Positions 1-6,867 of a stretch of DNA of 64,000 nt are shown in pieces. The position numbers and the translations under genes are program-made. How positions within the stretch are numbered: the stretch's first letter is position 1; each line of letters starts with the position of its first letter. The stretch comes from PFJX01 sp040757575 (GTDB taxonomy: Bacteria > Pseudomonadota > Gammaproteobacteria > Burkholderiales > Thiobacillaceae): NCBI GenBank assembly GCA_040757575.1, contig JBFLXA010000007.1:1-64000 (forward strand). Reading direction: 5' to 3'. The notes below the pieces were generated by a model. It was not told the origin of the DNA. It made no database searches and saw only the letters and a program-made list of their open reading frames with translations.

Positions 1-166
1 CGCCGCCAATGGAACCCATGGCGCCAGCCATGTCCTTGGCTTCAAAACCCGCCTTGTTCCAGTTGGCAAACGCCATCCCAGGCTTCAGCAGACCGGCCAT
101 CACAGCCACGCCAACCACGCCAGCAGAACCAGCGCCCTTCAGTACGTTCCTACGCAGATTATTCAT
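1..166 (-). CDS. soxY: SoxY, N-terminal part (cut by window edge)
   Basis: This is the first 55 codons of a periplasmic sulfur-carrier protein; the rest lies beyond base 1. The N-terminus carries a twin-arginine-type signal (RRNVLKGAG followed by a hydrophobic stretch and an AFA cleavage site), and the mature start (NWNKAGFEAKD) resembles SoxY. In the Sox pathway SoxY works with SoxZ, and the sulfur substrate is carried on a C-terminal cysteine that is not in the window. The start ATG is preceded by GAGGAG, and soxX lies 23 bases upstream in the same direction, so they are probably one operon. The assignment relies on the signal, the mature start and the context. Confidence 0.8.
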   Translation of the reverse strand, partial: MNNLRRNVLKGAGSAGVVGVAVMAGLLKPGMAFANWNKAGFEAKDMAGAMGSIGG

Positions 167-189
167 GGGTTCTCCTCGTTCAGTGGGGC

Positions 190-558
190 TTACAGGCCGT
201 AGATGAAATCGACTACCTTGTCGATTTCCTGTTCGGTCAGCAACTGGTGCTTGCCGAAGGGGGGCATCAATGACTCGGGGTTGCTGGCCGTAGCGTCCCA
301 GATCTTGGCACGCAGCACGGCCTTGTCGGGGAAGCGGGCCTGCATGGCGATCAGGGGCGGACCGCTGTTACCGGTCATTTCGGCATCCGGCAGGGTGGGG
401 AAGCCGTGGCATGCCAGGCAGTTGCCCTTGGAACGGTTGTAACTGATGTCCTTGCCGGACTCTTCCTTCTTGGCGCCTTGAGCCATGGCGCCGGTGGCTA
501 CCAAAGCTGCCAGCAGGCCGCTGATTACGGCAGCACGTTTCCGCGCGAGATTCTTCAT
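190..558 (-). CDS. soxX: Sulfur-oxidizing c-type cytochrome SoxX
   Basis: A 122-residue exported monoheme cytochrome. Residues 1-27 form a Sec signal peptide, CLACH at 47-51 is the heme-binding motif, and Met98 in LMPPFG is the likely distal iron ligand; this arrangement is typical of SoxX. With SoxA it forms the heterodimer that couples thiosulfate to SoxY with electron release to the cytochrome pool. The start was set at the ATG directly after GGAGACGAGGAG rather than at the longer upstream codon, because the signal peptide begins there. It is the first visible gene of a minus-strand sox operon running into soxY. Confidence 0.92.
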   Translation of the reverse strand: MKNLARKRAAVISGLLAALVATGAMAQGAKKEESGKDISYNRSKGNCLACHGFPTLPDAEMTGNSGPPLIAMQARFPDKAVLRAKIWDATASNPESLMPPFGKHQLLTEQEIDKVVDFIYGL

Positions 559-736
559 CTCCTCGTCTCCTTGCTTGTTGAAAGCTGAAAGCCGCCCAGC
601 TTGCGGGCGCATCCTGACGGACCGGTGAACCTTAGACCGGTATCCGGTCCGGGACAAGCCCCTTGGTATGACTTTAGTACGATCTGCTGGCAGATCGGTA
701 TGTTGCTACCAGCCGCACGAAACCTGCATTTGCAGA
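559..736. promoter_or_regulatory. Intergenic region upstream of soxX
   Basis: This 178-base gap between the end of the protease gene and soxX should hold the sox promoter. It contains a perfect inverted repeat GATCTGC-TG-GCAGATC at 681-696 and a cluster of ACCGGT/CCGGT half-sites around 618-648. Either could be an operator. No convincing -35/-10 pair stands out, and no sox regulator is in the window to connect with them. Confidence 0.35.
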
Positions 737-2200
737 CTATTTGGGCATTTCATCCGTCTGCCGCTGACGCATCTCCCTTAGCCGCGCATCGACGATGGAC
801 TGGGTGTAGAAATCCACATCATTCTGACGCTGGGCGCTTTGCAACTGGTCTATGGCGGCAACGATGCGGTCCTGGAGCGCATAGGCTTCAGCCTGGGCCA
901 GGTGGGCCTGGGCAGGCTGCCCGAGAGACTGGTAGGCCTGAGCACTCAGGGTGCGGAAGCGCACATCTGCACTCCAGAGTTTTTGCTGGGTCTCCACGAA
1001 GCGAAGGGCCTCGGCGGGCCGGTTGGCACGCAGCAGGGCCTCGGCATGGAGATATGCGAGGGGTCGGTAGCCACCGTACTGGCGCAGTGCAGGTTCCAGG
1101 ATGGCAATGGCTTTTTCTGGCTTGGCTGCCGCCAGTTCGATCTCCCCGTCCAGCAAGGCGATCAGGGGGCTCTGGGAAGCCTGGGACCTGAGTTGTGCCA
1201 AGGCCTGCCGGGCCTTTTCCAACTGGTTGGCGCGCAGGGCCGCCCGGGCCAGGCCGTACCAGTCCCCGGGCCCTGGGTGGTCCTGGGTCTGGGCCTGGAA
1301 GCGGCGCAGGGCGTCGGCGGCCTCCCCTTCCTCCGCCTGGACCCGGGCCCGTACGAAGAGGTATTCCAGGCTGTCTTCGTGCTGGTGGTAGGGCAACTGG
1401 GAAAGCCGGTTTTCCAGGTCCGCGATGCGTTCGTAGGTCAGCGGGTGGGTACGCAGATAGCCAGGGGCATTGTTTTCGTAGAGTCGGCCCTGGAACTGGA
1501 GGCGTTCAAAAAAGCTGGACATGCCCTGGGGCGAATACCCTGCGGCCGCCATGGTCTGCAAGCCGATCCGGTCGGCTTCCCGCTCGTTCTCCCGGGTGAA
1601 GTCCAGCTGGCTCTGGATGCTGTAGGCCTGGGAAGCGGTGAGGGCGGCCTGGGTGACTTCGCTGTTGGAACGGGCGGCCAGGATGGCCACGGCCAGAGCC
1701 AGGATGGACACCAGGCTGTTGGTCTTCTGGGCGTCCACCATGCGGGCGATGTGCTGCTGGGTGACGTGTCCCATTTCGTGGCCCAGCACCCCGGCCAGTT
1801 CCGATTCATTGCGGGTGGCGGACAGCAGGCCGGTGTGCACGCCGATATACCCCCCGGGCAGAGCGAAGGCGTTGAGTGTCGGGTCCCGCACGGCAAAGAA
1901 CTCGAAGCGCTTGCTCGGCTCGGGAGAGGCACCCCCCAGGCGTTCACCCATGCGGGCCAGGTATTCCAGGATGACCGGGTCGGAGTAGTAATCGCCGCCA
2001 TCCCGTATCTGGCGCATGATCTCCCGGCCGATGCGATCCTCGTGGGATTCGGTCAGGGTGGTGCGGGCCACTTCCCCGAGATCCGGCAGGGTGATGGGCT
2101 GGGCTGCCGGCGTCTGGAACGAAAGCAAGGCGCACAGGCAGACAACCGATAACCGGGTCAAGAAAGGGGGCTTGCGGGAAATCGGCACAGACACGGACAA
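737..2200 (-). CDS. bepA: BepA-type M48 metalloprotease with TPR domain
   Basis: A 487-residue periplasmic protein, the same length as the Escherichia coli enzyme. After a signal peptide (about 1-33) comes an M48 peptidase domain with the zinc motif HEMGH at 141-145 and the third ligand Glu206 in NEREAD. The C-terminal half, from about 270, is rich in alanine/leucine helical TPR repeats. In the family, BepA assists or degrades outer-membrane proteins such as LptD during assembly. The annotated start is TTG; in-frame GTG codons lie two and four codons later, so the exact start is uncertain. It is a single gene, divergent from moaC. Confidence 0.88.
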   Translation of the reverse strand: MSVSVPISRKPPFLTRLSVVCLCALLSFQTPAAQPITLPDLGEVARTTLTESHEDRIGREIMRQIRDGGDYYSDPVILEYLARMGERLGGASPEPSKRFEFFAVRDPTLNAFALPGGYIGVHTGLLSATRNESELAGVLGHEMGHVTQQHIARMVDAQKTNSLVSILALAVAILAARSNSEVTQAALTASQAYSIQSQLDFTRENEREADRIGLQTMAAAGYSPQGMSSFFERLQFQGRLYENNAPGYLRTHPLTYERIADLENRLSQLPYHQHEDSLEYLFVRARVQAEEGEAADALRRFQAQTQDHPGPGDWYGLARAALRANQLEKARQALAQLRSQASQSPLIALLDGEIELAAAKPEKAIAILEPALRQYGGYRPLAYLHAEALLRANRPAEALRFVETQQKLWSADVRFRTLSAQAYQSLGQPAQAHLAQAEAYALQDRIVAAIDQLQSAQRQNDVDFYTQSIVDARLREMRQRQTDEMPK

Positions 2201-2262
2201 GTCACTCGAAGGGCGGCGGGCATGGGGCTATGATAGCCGCCCTCAACTTCAGTTCCTGCGCC

Positions 2263-2766
2263 ATGAGCCAATTCACCCATTTCGACGATCAAGGCCAGGC
2301 CGTCATGGTGGGCGTGGACGCCAAGGCCGAGACCCACCGGGTGGCCGTCGCTGCCGGCCGCATCCGCATGCAACCTTCCACCCTGGCACTGATCCTTCAA
2401 GGCGGCGCCAAGAAGGGGGACGTCTTGGGAGTGGCCCGTCTGGCAGGCATCATGGGCGCCAAGCGCACGCCGGACCTGATCCCCCTGTGCCATCCCATTG
2501 CCCTCACCAAGGTGAGCGTGGACTTCACCCCGGACCCCGCAAGCAGCACCATCGCATGCCTTGCCCGGGCGGAAACCGTGGGCCGCACCGGCGTGGAAAT
2601 GGAAGCCCTCACCGCCGCCAGCGTCGCCCTGCTCACCATCTACGACATGTGCAAGGCCGTGGATCGGGGCATGACCCTGGAATCCGTCCGCCTGCTTGAA
2701 AAGCAGGGGGGCAAGTCCGGCCACTGGCTGGCAGACCCGGGTGACCAGCCACCTGCAGGGGCTTGA
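2263..2766 (+). CDS. moaC: Cyclic pyranopterin monophosphate synthase MoaC
   Basis: A 167-residue cytoplasmic enzyme that converts the MoaA product into cyclic pyranopterin monophosphate in molybdenum cofactor synthesis. Family motifs are clear: LIPLCHPI, the TVGRTGVEMEALTAASVA block, and the YDMCKAVD helix. The start was placed at ATG 2263 (MSQFTHF) because this matches the family N-terminus; an earlier ATG at 2230 would add 11 unusual residues. A mog-type gene for a later cofactor step lies at about 15 kb. The protein has a short, unconserved proline/alanine tail. Confidence 0.95.
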   Translation: MSQFTHFDDQGQAVMVGVDAKAETHRVAVAAGRIRMQPSTLALILQGGAKKGDVLGVARLAGIMGAKRTPDLIPLCHPIALTKVSVDFTPDPASSTIACLARAETVGRTGVEMEALTAASVALLTIYDMCKAVDRGMTLESVRLLEKQGGKSGHWLADPGDQPPAGA

Positions 2767-2818
2767 ACCCGGCGCTGTCCCCCTTGTCTGACTAGGCCGC
2801 CCCTTTCCTTACCCGACC

Positions 2819-3685
2819 ATGAATGCCCCTGTCTCCACCTCCCTTCCCCATGTCCACGGCCTGCCGCCCAGCCAGTTGCGTGCCCTCCAGGCCCAGGCCG
2901 CCGGCCTGGGCGGCTACGACCTGCCCTTCCATGACGTGCTCAAGGACGGCACTCCCGGACCAGAGCTGATGGTCATTCCCCCGGGCGAGTTCATCATGGG
3001 TGCCACGGACGGCGAACGGGATTTCGGCGATCTGCCGCAACGCTCCGTCACCCTGGAGCGGCCCTACGGCCTGGGCCGATGCTGCGTCACGGCCTTCGAG
3101 TTTGCGCGCTTTACCGAGGCCACCGGCTTTGCCTGGGCGGACCACCTGATCCGCACCGAAGGCCGTCAGCCGGTCACCAATGTGGACCGGGCCCAGGCCC
3201 AGGCCTACGTGGACTGGCTCTGCGCCGAAACCGGCCAGCGCTACCGCCTGCCCAGCGAAGCCGAGTGGGAATATGCCGCCCGGGCGGGCAGCACCACACC
3301 CTACTGCTTCGGCGACACCCTGGGGTGCGGCGAAGGCAACACCGGCTCATTCCGGCTGGAAGGCCGGCAGGCCCAGGGCTGGCGCCGCTTCCTGCCCTTC
3401 TGCGCGCCTCTCAATCAGGCGGTGGACGTGGGCTGCTATCCGGCCAATGTCTGGGGCCTCCACGACATGCACGGCAACGTCTGGGAATTCACCACCGACC
3501 CGTGGATAGGCCCTCTCGATCCCCTGAATAGCGCAAAGCTTGGCCAGGACGGCACCTGGTTCGTGGTCAAGGGTGGCTCCTGGTTCGAACCCGCCCGCCA
3601 GGCCCGCTCGGCCGCCCGCAAACCTCGCCGCATCAACGAACTGGACATGAACCTGGGCTTTCGCGTGCTGAGGGAACTGGATTAA
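2819..3685 (+). CDS. Formylglycine-generating enzyme (SUMF1) family protein
   Basis: A 288-residue cytoplasmic protein with one FGE-sulfatase (SUMF1/EgtB/PvdO) domain covering residues 45-286. Hallmarks seen are MVIPPGEFIMGA, RLPSEAEWEYAARAG, the GLHDMHGNVWEF motif, VVKGGSW and the terminal LGFRV. Members include copper-dependent formylglycine-generating enzymes, sulfoxide synthases and structural proteins. No sulfatase gene is in the window, so the substrate is unknown. It is preceded by a 52-base gap after moaC and followed by an AT-rich region before a DsrC homolog. Confidence 0.85.
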   Translation: MNAPVSTSLPHVHGLPPSQLRALQAQAAGLGGYDLPFHDVLKDGTPGPELMVIPPGEFIMGATDGERDFGDLPQRSVTLERPYGLGRCCVTAFEFARFTEATGFAWADHLIRTEGRQPVTNVDRAQAQAYVDWLCAETGQRYRLPSEAEWEYAARAGSTTPYCFGDTLGCGEGNTGSFRLEGRQAQGWRRFLPFCAPLNQAVDVGCYPANVWGLHDMHGNVWEFTTDPWIGPLDPLNSAKLGQDGTWFVVKGGSWFEPARQARSAARKPRRINELDMNLGFRVLRELD

Positions 3686-3826
3686 GCACGTAAAAACACA
3701 TAATCATAAAAAGACTTTTTAGTCTTGATAATCAAAGGGTTATTGCATTAATCGAAACCCATGCTAGGAACAGATCAGGGCCCTGCAAGCTACAGGTGCC
3801 CAATCAACCTAGAGGAGATCGACACC
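3686..3826 (+). promoter_or_regulatory. AT-rich leader upstream of the first DsrC homolog
   Basis: The 140 bases between the SUMF1-family gene and the DsrC homolog are strikingly AT-rich for this genome. A short inverted repeat AAGACT-TTTT-AGTCTT at about 3712-3727 could end the upstream transcript weakly. TTGATA directly after it could be a -35 element for the next gene. AGAGGAG at 3811-3817 is a good ribosome binding site for ATG 3827. The promoter assignment is tentative. Confidence 0.35.
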
Positions 3827-4192
3827 ATGCTGGACATCAACAAACTGGTGATGGCAGAAAACCTGGCCCCCTGCGAGGCGGATGCCTATCTCCAGGACCT
3901 GGAGCCCTGGAGCGAGGACGAAGCCCGGCAACTGGCCCGGCGGGAAGGGCTGGAACTCTCGGACACCCACATGGACGTGATCTGCTACCTGCGGGACCAT
4001 TTTTCCGAGTGCGGCCAGGCCCCCAATGCCCGCATCCTGCTCAAGGCCATGGAACAGGCCTACGCCGACCAGGGCGGACGCAAGTTCCTTTACGGACTCT
4101 TTCCCCGTGGGCCAGTCACCCAGGGTTGCCGGATAGCCGGCCTGCCGCTGCCCAGCGGCAACGCGGACCCTTCCTTCGGCAGCGTGCATTGA
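3827..4192 (+). CDS. DsrC/TusE-family protein lacking the terminal cysteine
   Basis: A 121-residue protein of the DsrC/DsvC/TusE sulfur-relay family: the helical core (DVICYLRDHFSECGQAPNAR) and FLYGLFPRGPVTQG are recognisable. Canonical DsrC ends in a flexible arm with two cysteines. Here the inner one is present (Cys101 in QGCRIAGLP), but the penultimate one is replaced by Asn112 and the arm is extended by nine residues ending SFGSVH. Such single-cysteine homologs are thought to be regulatory or sulfur-binding rather than sulfite-reductase substrates. The start was chosen at 3827, after AGAGGAG. A second family member lies about 400 bases away on the opposite strand. Confidence 0.85.
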   Translation: MLDINKLVMAENLAPCEADAYLQDLEPWSEDEARQLARREGLELSDTHMDVICYLRDHFSECGQAPNARILLKAMEQAYADQGGRKFLYGLFPRGPVTQGCRIAGLPLPSGNADPSFGSVH

Positions 4193-4211
4193 CGAGACCA
4201 GACGCTGAAAT

Positions 4212-4243
4212 ACAAAGCCCGGCATGTGCCGGGCTTTGTTTTG
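4212..4243. terminator. Bidirectional rho-independent terminator
   Basis: A near-perfect palindrome ACAAAGCCCGGCA-TG-TGCCGGGCTTTGT (13-bp arms) is followed by TTTT on the plus strand and by A/T-rich sequence on the other. It sits between the convergent DsrC homolog and the small exported-protein gene, and can end both transcripts. Confidence 0.9.
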
Positions 4244-4256
4244 TGGATCTGGTGGT

Positions 4257-4550
4257 TCAGAACCTTCCCATGGTGCGCATGACTTCACAGGGATCGCCCT
4301 TCACGGGTGGCAGAGAAACCCGCTTCTGCTGGGCCCGTTTTTCCAGTTCAAGGGAGTGGCCCTGCATGTAGGTCCGACACTCATCGAAATTCCGCATGGT
4401 CTGCAGCCGGGCTGCATGGGCCTTGCGTTCCTCCGGAGACATCAATTCCGCCCCCCGGAAACCCTCTCCACTGGCATACCAGGGGAAAGCCAGGACCGGG
4501 CCTGACAGCACCAAGCCCAATAAAAATACGATCCGCCGTTCAATCGCCAT
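4257..4550 (-). CDS. Small exported protein of unknown function
   Basis: A 97-residue protein with a clear signal peptide (MAIERRIVFLLGLVLSG, cleavage after about residue 21). The mature part is hydrophilic and helical, with two cysteines (DECRTY and DPCEVM) that could pair in the periplasm. The family is not recognised. The ATG lies immediately after the T-run of a strong hairpin that terminates the upstream DsrC homolog, and no normal ribosome binding site is present apart from GGGGCC within the hairpin. Expression therefore probably depends on read-through, or the true start differs. Confidence 0.6.
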   Translation of the reverse strand: MAIERRIVFLLGLVLSGPVLAFPWYASGEGFRGAELMSPEERKAHAARLQTMRNFDECRTYMQGHSLELEKRAQQKRVSLPPVKGDPCEVMRTMGRF

Positions 4551-4577
4551 AAAAAGGCCCCGTCAGTTAACGGGGCC
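4551..4577 (-). terminator. Terminator of the second DsrC homolog, abutting the next start codon
   Basis: On the minus strand GGCCCCGT-TAACTG-ACGGGGCC forms a perfect 8-bp stem followed by TTTTT. It lies downstream of the DsrC homolog ending at 4599. The T-run is directly followed by the ATG of the small exported-protein gene. Confidence 0.85.
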
Positions 4578-4598
4578 AGTCTAGTACAAAAGTAATAC

Positions 4599-4931
4599 TT
4601 ATACGCAACCCGTCGGCTTCGGCGTGCCGGCATAACGGCCAGCCTGCTTGGCGGGACCGTAGGGGAACAGGTCGAAAAGGAACTTCTTCTCGCCCCACTC
4701 GGGACCGAATTCCTCCTTCAAGGCTTTTTGCAGGATGCGCAGGTTCGGAGCGGTGCCGTACTCGTTGAAGTAGTCCCGCATGTAGCGAATGATCTTCCAG
4801 TGGTTCTCGCCCAGATCCAGCTTGTCCTGGGAGGCCAGATAGGCCGCCACGTCATCGTCCCAGTCGGACAGATTGACCAGATAGCCTTCCGGATCGGTTT
4901 CCACCGTGCGTCCGTTGATGTTCAGTTCCAT
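4599..4931 (-). CDS. DsrC/TusE-family sulfur-relay protein
   Basis: A 110-residue member of the DsrC/TusE family. The core is well conserved (NHWKIIRYMRDYFNEYG, NLRILQKALKEEFGPEWG, KKFLFDLFPYGP) and the tail ends PTGCV with the family's penultimate cysteine, Cys109. The second conserved cysteine of true DsrC is absent (QAGRYAG), as in TusE, which passes persulfide sulfur for tRNA 2-thiouridine; a role in sulfur oxidation is also possible given the nearby sox genes. The start at 4931 follows AGAGAGGA; the ORF's earlier ATG would add six residues. It has its own promoter and terminator. Confidence 0.9.
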   Translation of the reverse strand: MELNINGRTVETDPEGYLVNLSDWDDDVAAYLASQDKLDLGENHWKIIRYMRDYFNEYGTAPNLRILQKALKEEFGPEWGEKKFLFDLFPYGPAKQAGRYAGTPKPTGCV

Positions 4932-4994
4932 GTTGATTCCTCTCTTCACCCGGTTAATCAGCGTAAGTGCGCCAGTTCTGCTGGCTTGGAGCAG

Positions 4995-5024
4995 ACTCTA
5001 CTTATTGTTGAGTAGAAAAGTCAA
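4995..5024 (-). promoter_or_regulatory. Probable sigma-70 promoter for the second DsrC homolog
   Basis: On the minus strand TTGACT (5019-5024) and TAGAGT (4995-5000) are separated by 18 bases, upstream of the DsrC homolog starting at 4931. The -35 is close to consensus and the -10 matches four of six positions. Confidence 0.5.
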
Positions 5025-5101
5025 GTATTGCCCGGCGCTCTCCGGGCCCCTAGAATGCCCCCTGTCTTGAAGACACACCCACACACCAACGGAGAAACGA
5101 C

Positions 5102-5686
5102 ATGGAACACCAACTGCCCGCCCTGCCCTACGCCATGGACGCCCTGCAACCCCACATGTCCAAGGAAACCTTCGAATACCACTACGCCAAGCACCACCAG
5201 GCCTACGTGACCAACCTGAACAACCTCATCAAGGGCACGGACTTCGAATCCAAGTCCCTGGAAGACATCGTCAAGACCGCCCCTGCCGGCGGCGTGTACA
5301 ACAACGCCGCCCAGGTGTGGAACCACACCTTCTTCTGGAACTGCATGAAGCCCAACGGCGGCGGCGCTCCCAGCGGTGCCCTGGCGGATGCCATCAACGC
5401 CAAGTGGGGTTCCCTGGACGACTTCAAGAAGGCCTTCCAGACCTCCGCCGTGGGCAACTTCGGTTCCGGCTGGACCTGGCTGGTGAAGAAGGCCGACGGC
5501 TCCCTGGACATCGTCAACATGGGCGCCGCCGGCACCCCCCTGACCACCGGCGACAAGGCCCTGCTGTGCGTGGACGTGTGGGAGCACGCCTACTACATCG
5601 ACTACCGCAACCTGCGTCCCAAGTTCGTGGAAACCTTCCTGAACAATCTGGTGAACTGGTCCTTCGCGGAAGCCAACTTCGCCTGA
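5102..5686 (+). CDS. sodB: Iron superoxide dismutase
   Basis: A 194-residue cytoplasmic superoxide dismutase of the Fe/Mn family. The four metal ligands are visible: His27 (YHYAKHH), His75 (VWNHTFFW), Asp158 and His162 (DVWEHAYY). Length and residues around the active site (NNAAQVWNHTFFWN) fit the iron-type SodB group. The start follows GGAGAAACGAC. The gene is divergent from the DsrC homolog and ends at a strong terminator shared with the next start codon. Confidence 0.96.
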   Translation: MEHQLPALPYAMDALQPHMSKETFEYHYAKHHQAYVTNLNNLIKGTDFESKSLEDIVKTAPAGGVYNNAAQVWNHTFFWNCMKPNGGGAPSGALADAINAKWGSLDDFKKAFQTSAVGNFGSGWTWLVKKADGSLDIVNMGAAGTPLTTGDKALLCVDVWEHAYYIDYRNLRPKFVETFLNNLVNWSFAEANFA

Positions 5687-5728
5687 TCGGTGGTTGCCGG
5701 GGCTTGCGCCCGGCGGCAAAAACCACGA

Positions 5729-5765
5729 AAAGGGTGTCCGTCATGGACACCCTTTTTCTTTTTCG
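5729..5765 (+). terminator. sodB terminator containing the next gene's start codon
   Basis: AAAGGGTGTCC (5729-5739) pairs with GGACACCCTTT (5745-5755) across the loop GTCAT, followed by TTTTTCTTTTT-type sequence. It is an 11-bp intrinsic terminator placed 43 bases after sodB. The A and T of the downstream ATG (5743-5744) are in the loop. Confidence 0.85.
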
Positions 5766-6372
5766 CAACGCCCTATTCCTGTTGCTGGCTGCGACCTTGT
5801 GCCTGAATCCGGCCCGGGCTGGGGACGGCTGGCTCGCCCAGGCCCAGACCCTGGAAAAGGCCCGGGACCGTGCAGGCCTGCTGCGGCTGGGGCAAGCCTG
5901 GAGCCAGACAGAGCCGGACAATCCCCTGGCCTGGTTCGTGCAGGGCCGGGCCTACACCTTGTTGGACCAGCCGATCCTGGCCCTGGCCGCATATCGAAGA
6001 AACCTGGCCCTGGACCCCCGGGACAGCTATGCGGCCAACAACGTCGGCAACCTCCACATCCTCCTGGGCCAGCCCCGGGACGCCCTGCTGGCCTATCGGC
6101 AAGCGGTGCGGGCCGACCCGGCCTATCTGCTGGCCTGGCGCAATCTGGGACAGAGCTATTACCTGCTGCGGGGCCCCGCCGGCGTGCGTCAGGCCCTGTT
6201 GAAACTCCATGAGACCGACCCGGTCCTGGCGCAAAGCTGGGGCGCCCTGGCAGCCACCTATGCCCTGCGCGCGAACCGGCAGGTGGAACAGCAGGCCATC
6301 CGGATCCTCGCGGGCCTGAGCGCTGATCAACGGGAACGGATGTTCGCCATCCTGCTGGCGGACATTCCGTGA
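5743..6372 (+). CDS. Exported tetratricopeptide-repeat protein
   Basis: A 209-residue protein with a signal peptide (MDTLFLFRNALFLLLAATL, cleavage near AGD at residues 25-28) followed by about four TPR units (for example NNVGNLHILLGQPRDALLAY and AWRNLGQSYYLL). TPR domains mediate protein contacts; the partner is unknown. The start codon is in the loop of the sodB terminator, so this gene may be expressed only by read-through, or may start at a later TTG, which would shorten the signal peptide. The reading frame itself is convincing because the TPR pattern is intact. Confidence 0.75.
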   Translation: MDTLFLFRNALFLLLAATLCLNPARAGDGWLAQAQTLEKARDRAGLLRLGQAWSQTEPDNPLAWFVQGRAYTLLDQPILALAAYRRNLALDPRDSYAANNVGNLHILLGQPRDALLAYRQAVRADPAYLLAWRNLGQSYYLLRGPAGVRQALLKLHETDPVLAQSWGALAATYALRANRQVEQQAIRILAGLSADQRERMFAILLADIP

Positions 6373-6450
6373 CCCTCCCTGCATGGCACCGCTGCAGCCG
6401 CTACCGAATTTGATAGGCTTCGGGCCCATCGCCCCTTCTACGGAGACCCC

Positions 6451-6831
6451 ATGAGCAAGACCATCATCGCCACCCCCGACGCACCCCAGGCCATCGGCAC
6501 CTATTCCCAGGCCGTGAGGGTGGGCGACACCGTCTACCTGTCCGGCCAGATCGGCCTGCAACCCGCCACCATGCAGATGGCGGAGGGCATCGAAGACCAG
6601 ATCCACCAGGTCTTCAGCAACCTGCGGGCCGTGGCCGAAGCCGCCGGCGGCAGCCTGGCGGACGTGGTGAAGCTGAACGTATTCCTCACCGATCTTTCCC
6701 ACTTCGCCAAGGTCAACGAAATCATGGCCCAGTATTTCCAGCAGCCCTACCCCGCCCGGGCCGCCGTGGGGGTCAAGGAACTGCCCCGGGGCGCCCTGGT
6801 GGAAGCGGACGGGGTGATGGTGCTGGGCTAA
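6451..6831 (+). CDS. ridA: RidA-family enamine/imine deaminase
   Basis: A 126-residue RidA/YjgF/UK114 protein, of normal length. RidA hydrolyses reactive enamine/imine intermediates such as 2-aminoacrylate made by PLP enzymes. The family signature (PYPARAAVGVKELPRGALVE) includes the substrate-binding Arg103, and Glu118 is the catalytic-site acid; GTYSQAV near the N-terminus is also conserved. The start is preceded by CGGAGACCCC. recG begins 36 bases downstream in the same frame. Confidence 0.95.
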   Translation: MSKTIIATPDAPQAIGTYSQAVRVGDTVYLSGQIGLQPATMQMAEGIEDQIHQVFSNLRAVAEAAGGSLADVVKLNVFLTDLSHFAKVNEIMAQYFQQPYPARAAVGVKELPRGALVEADGVMVLG

Positions 6832-6867
6832 GGCACCGCACCCTTCACCCTTCACCCTTCACGCCCC
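6832..6867 (+). repeat. 7-base tandem repeat before recG
   Basis: CCCTTCA is repeated three times in a row at about 6841-6861, in the 36-base gap between ridA and recG. No ribosome binding site is seen before the recG ATG, so recG may be translated by coupling or from a weak site. Confidence 0.7.

Noticed and set aside
839..2152. Long open frame (437 codons) on the plus strand
   Set aside because: It is antisense to the BepA-type protease, which has all family motifs; the frame is a GC-rich shadow with Gly/Gln-rich low complexity.
5317..5742. Upstream extension of the TPR protein through sodB
   Set aside because: The frame continues upstream only as a shadow of sodB; the signal peptide begins at 5743.
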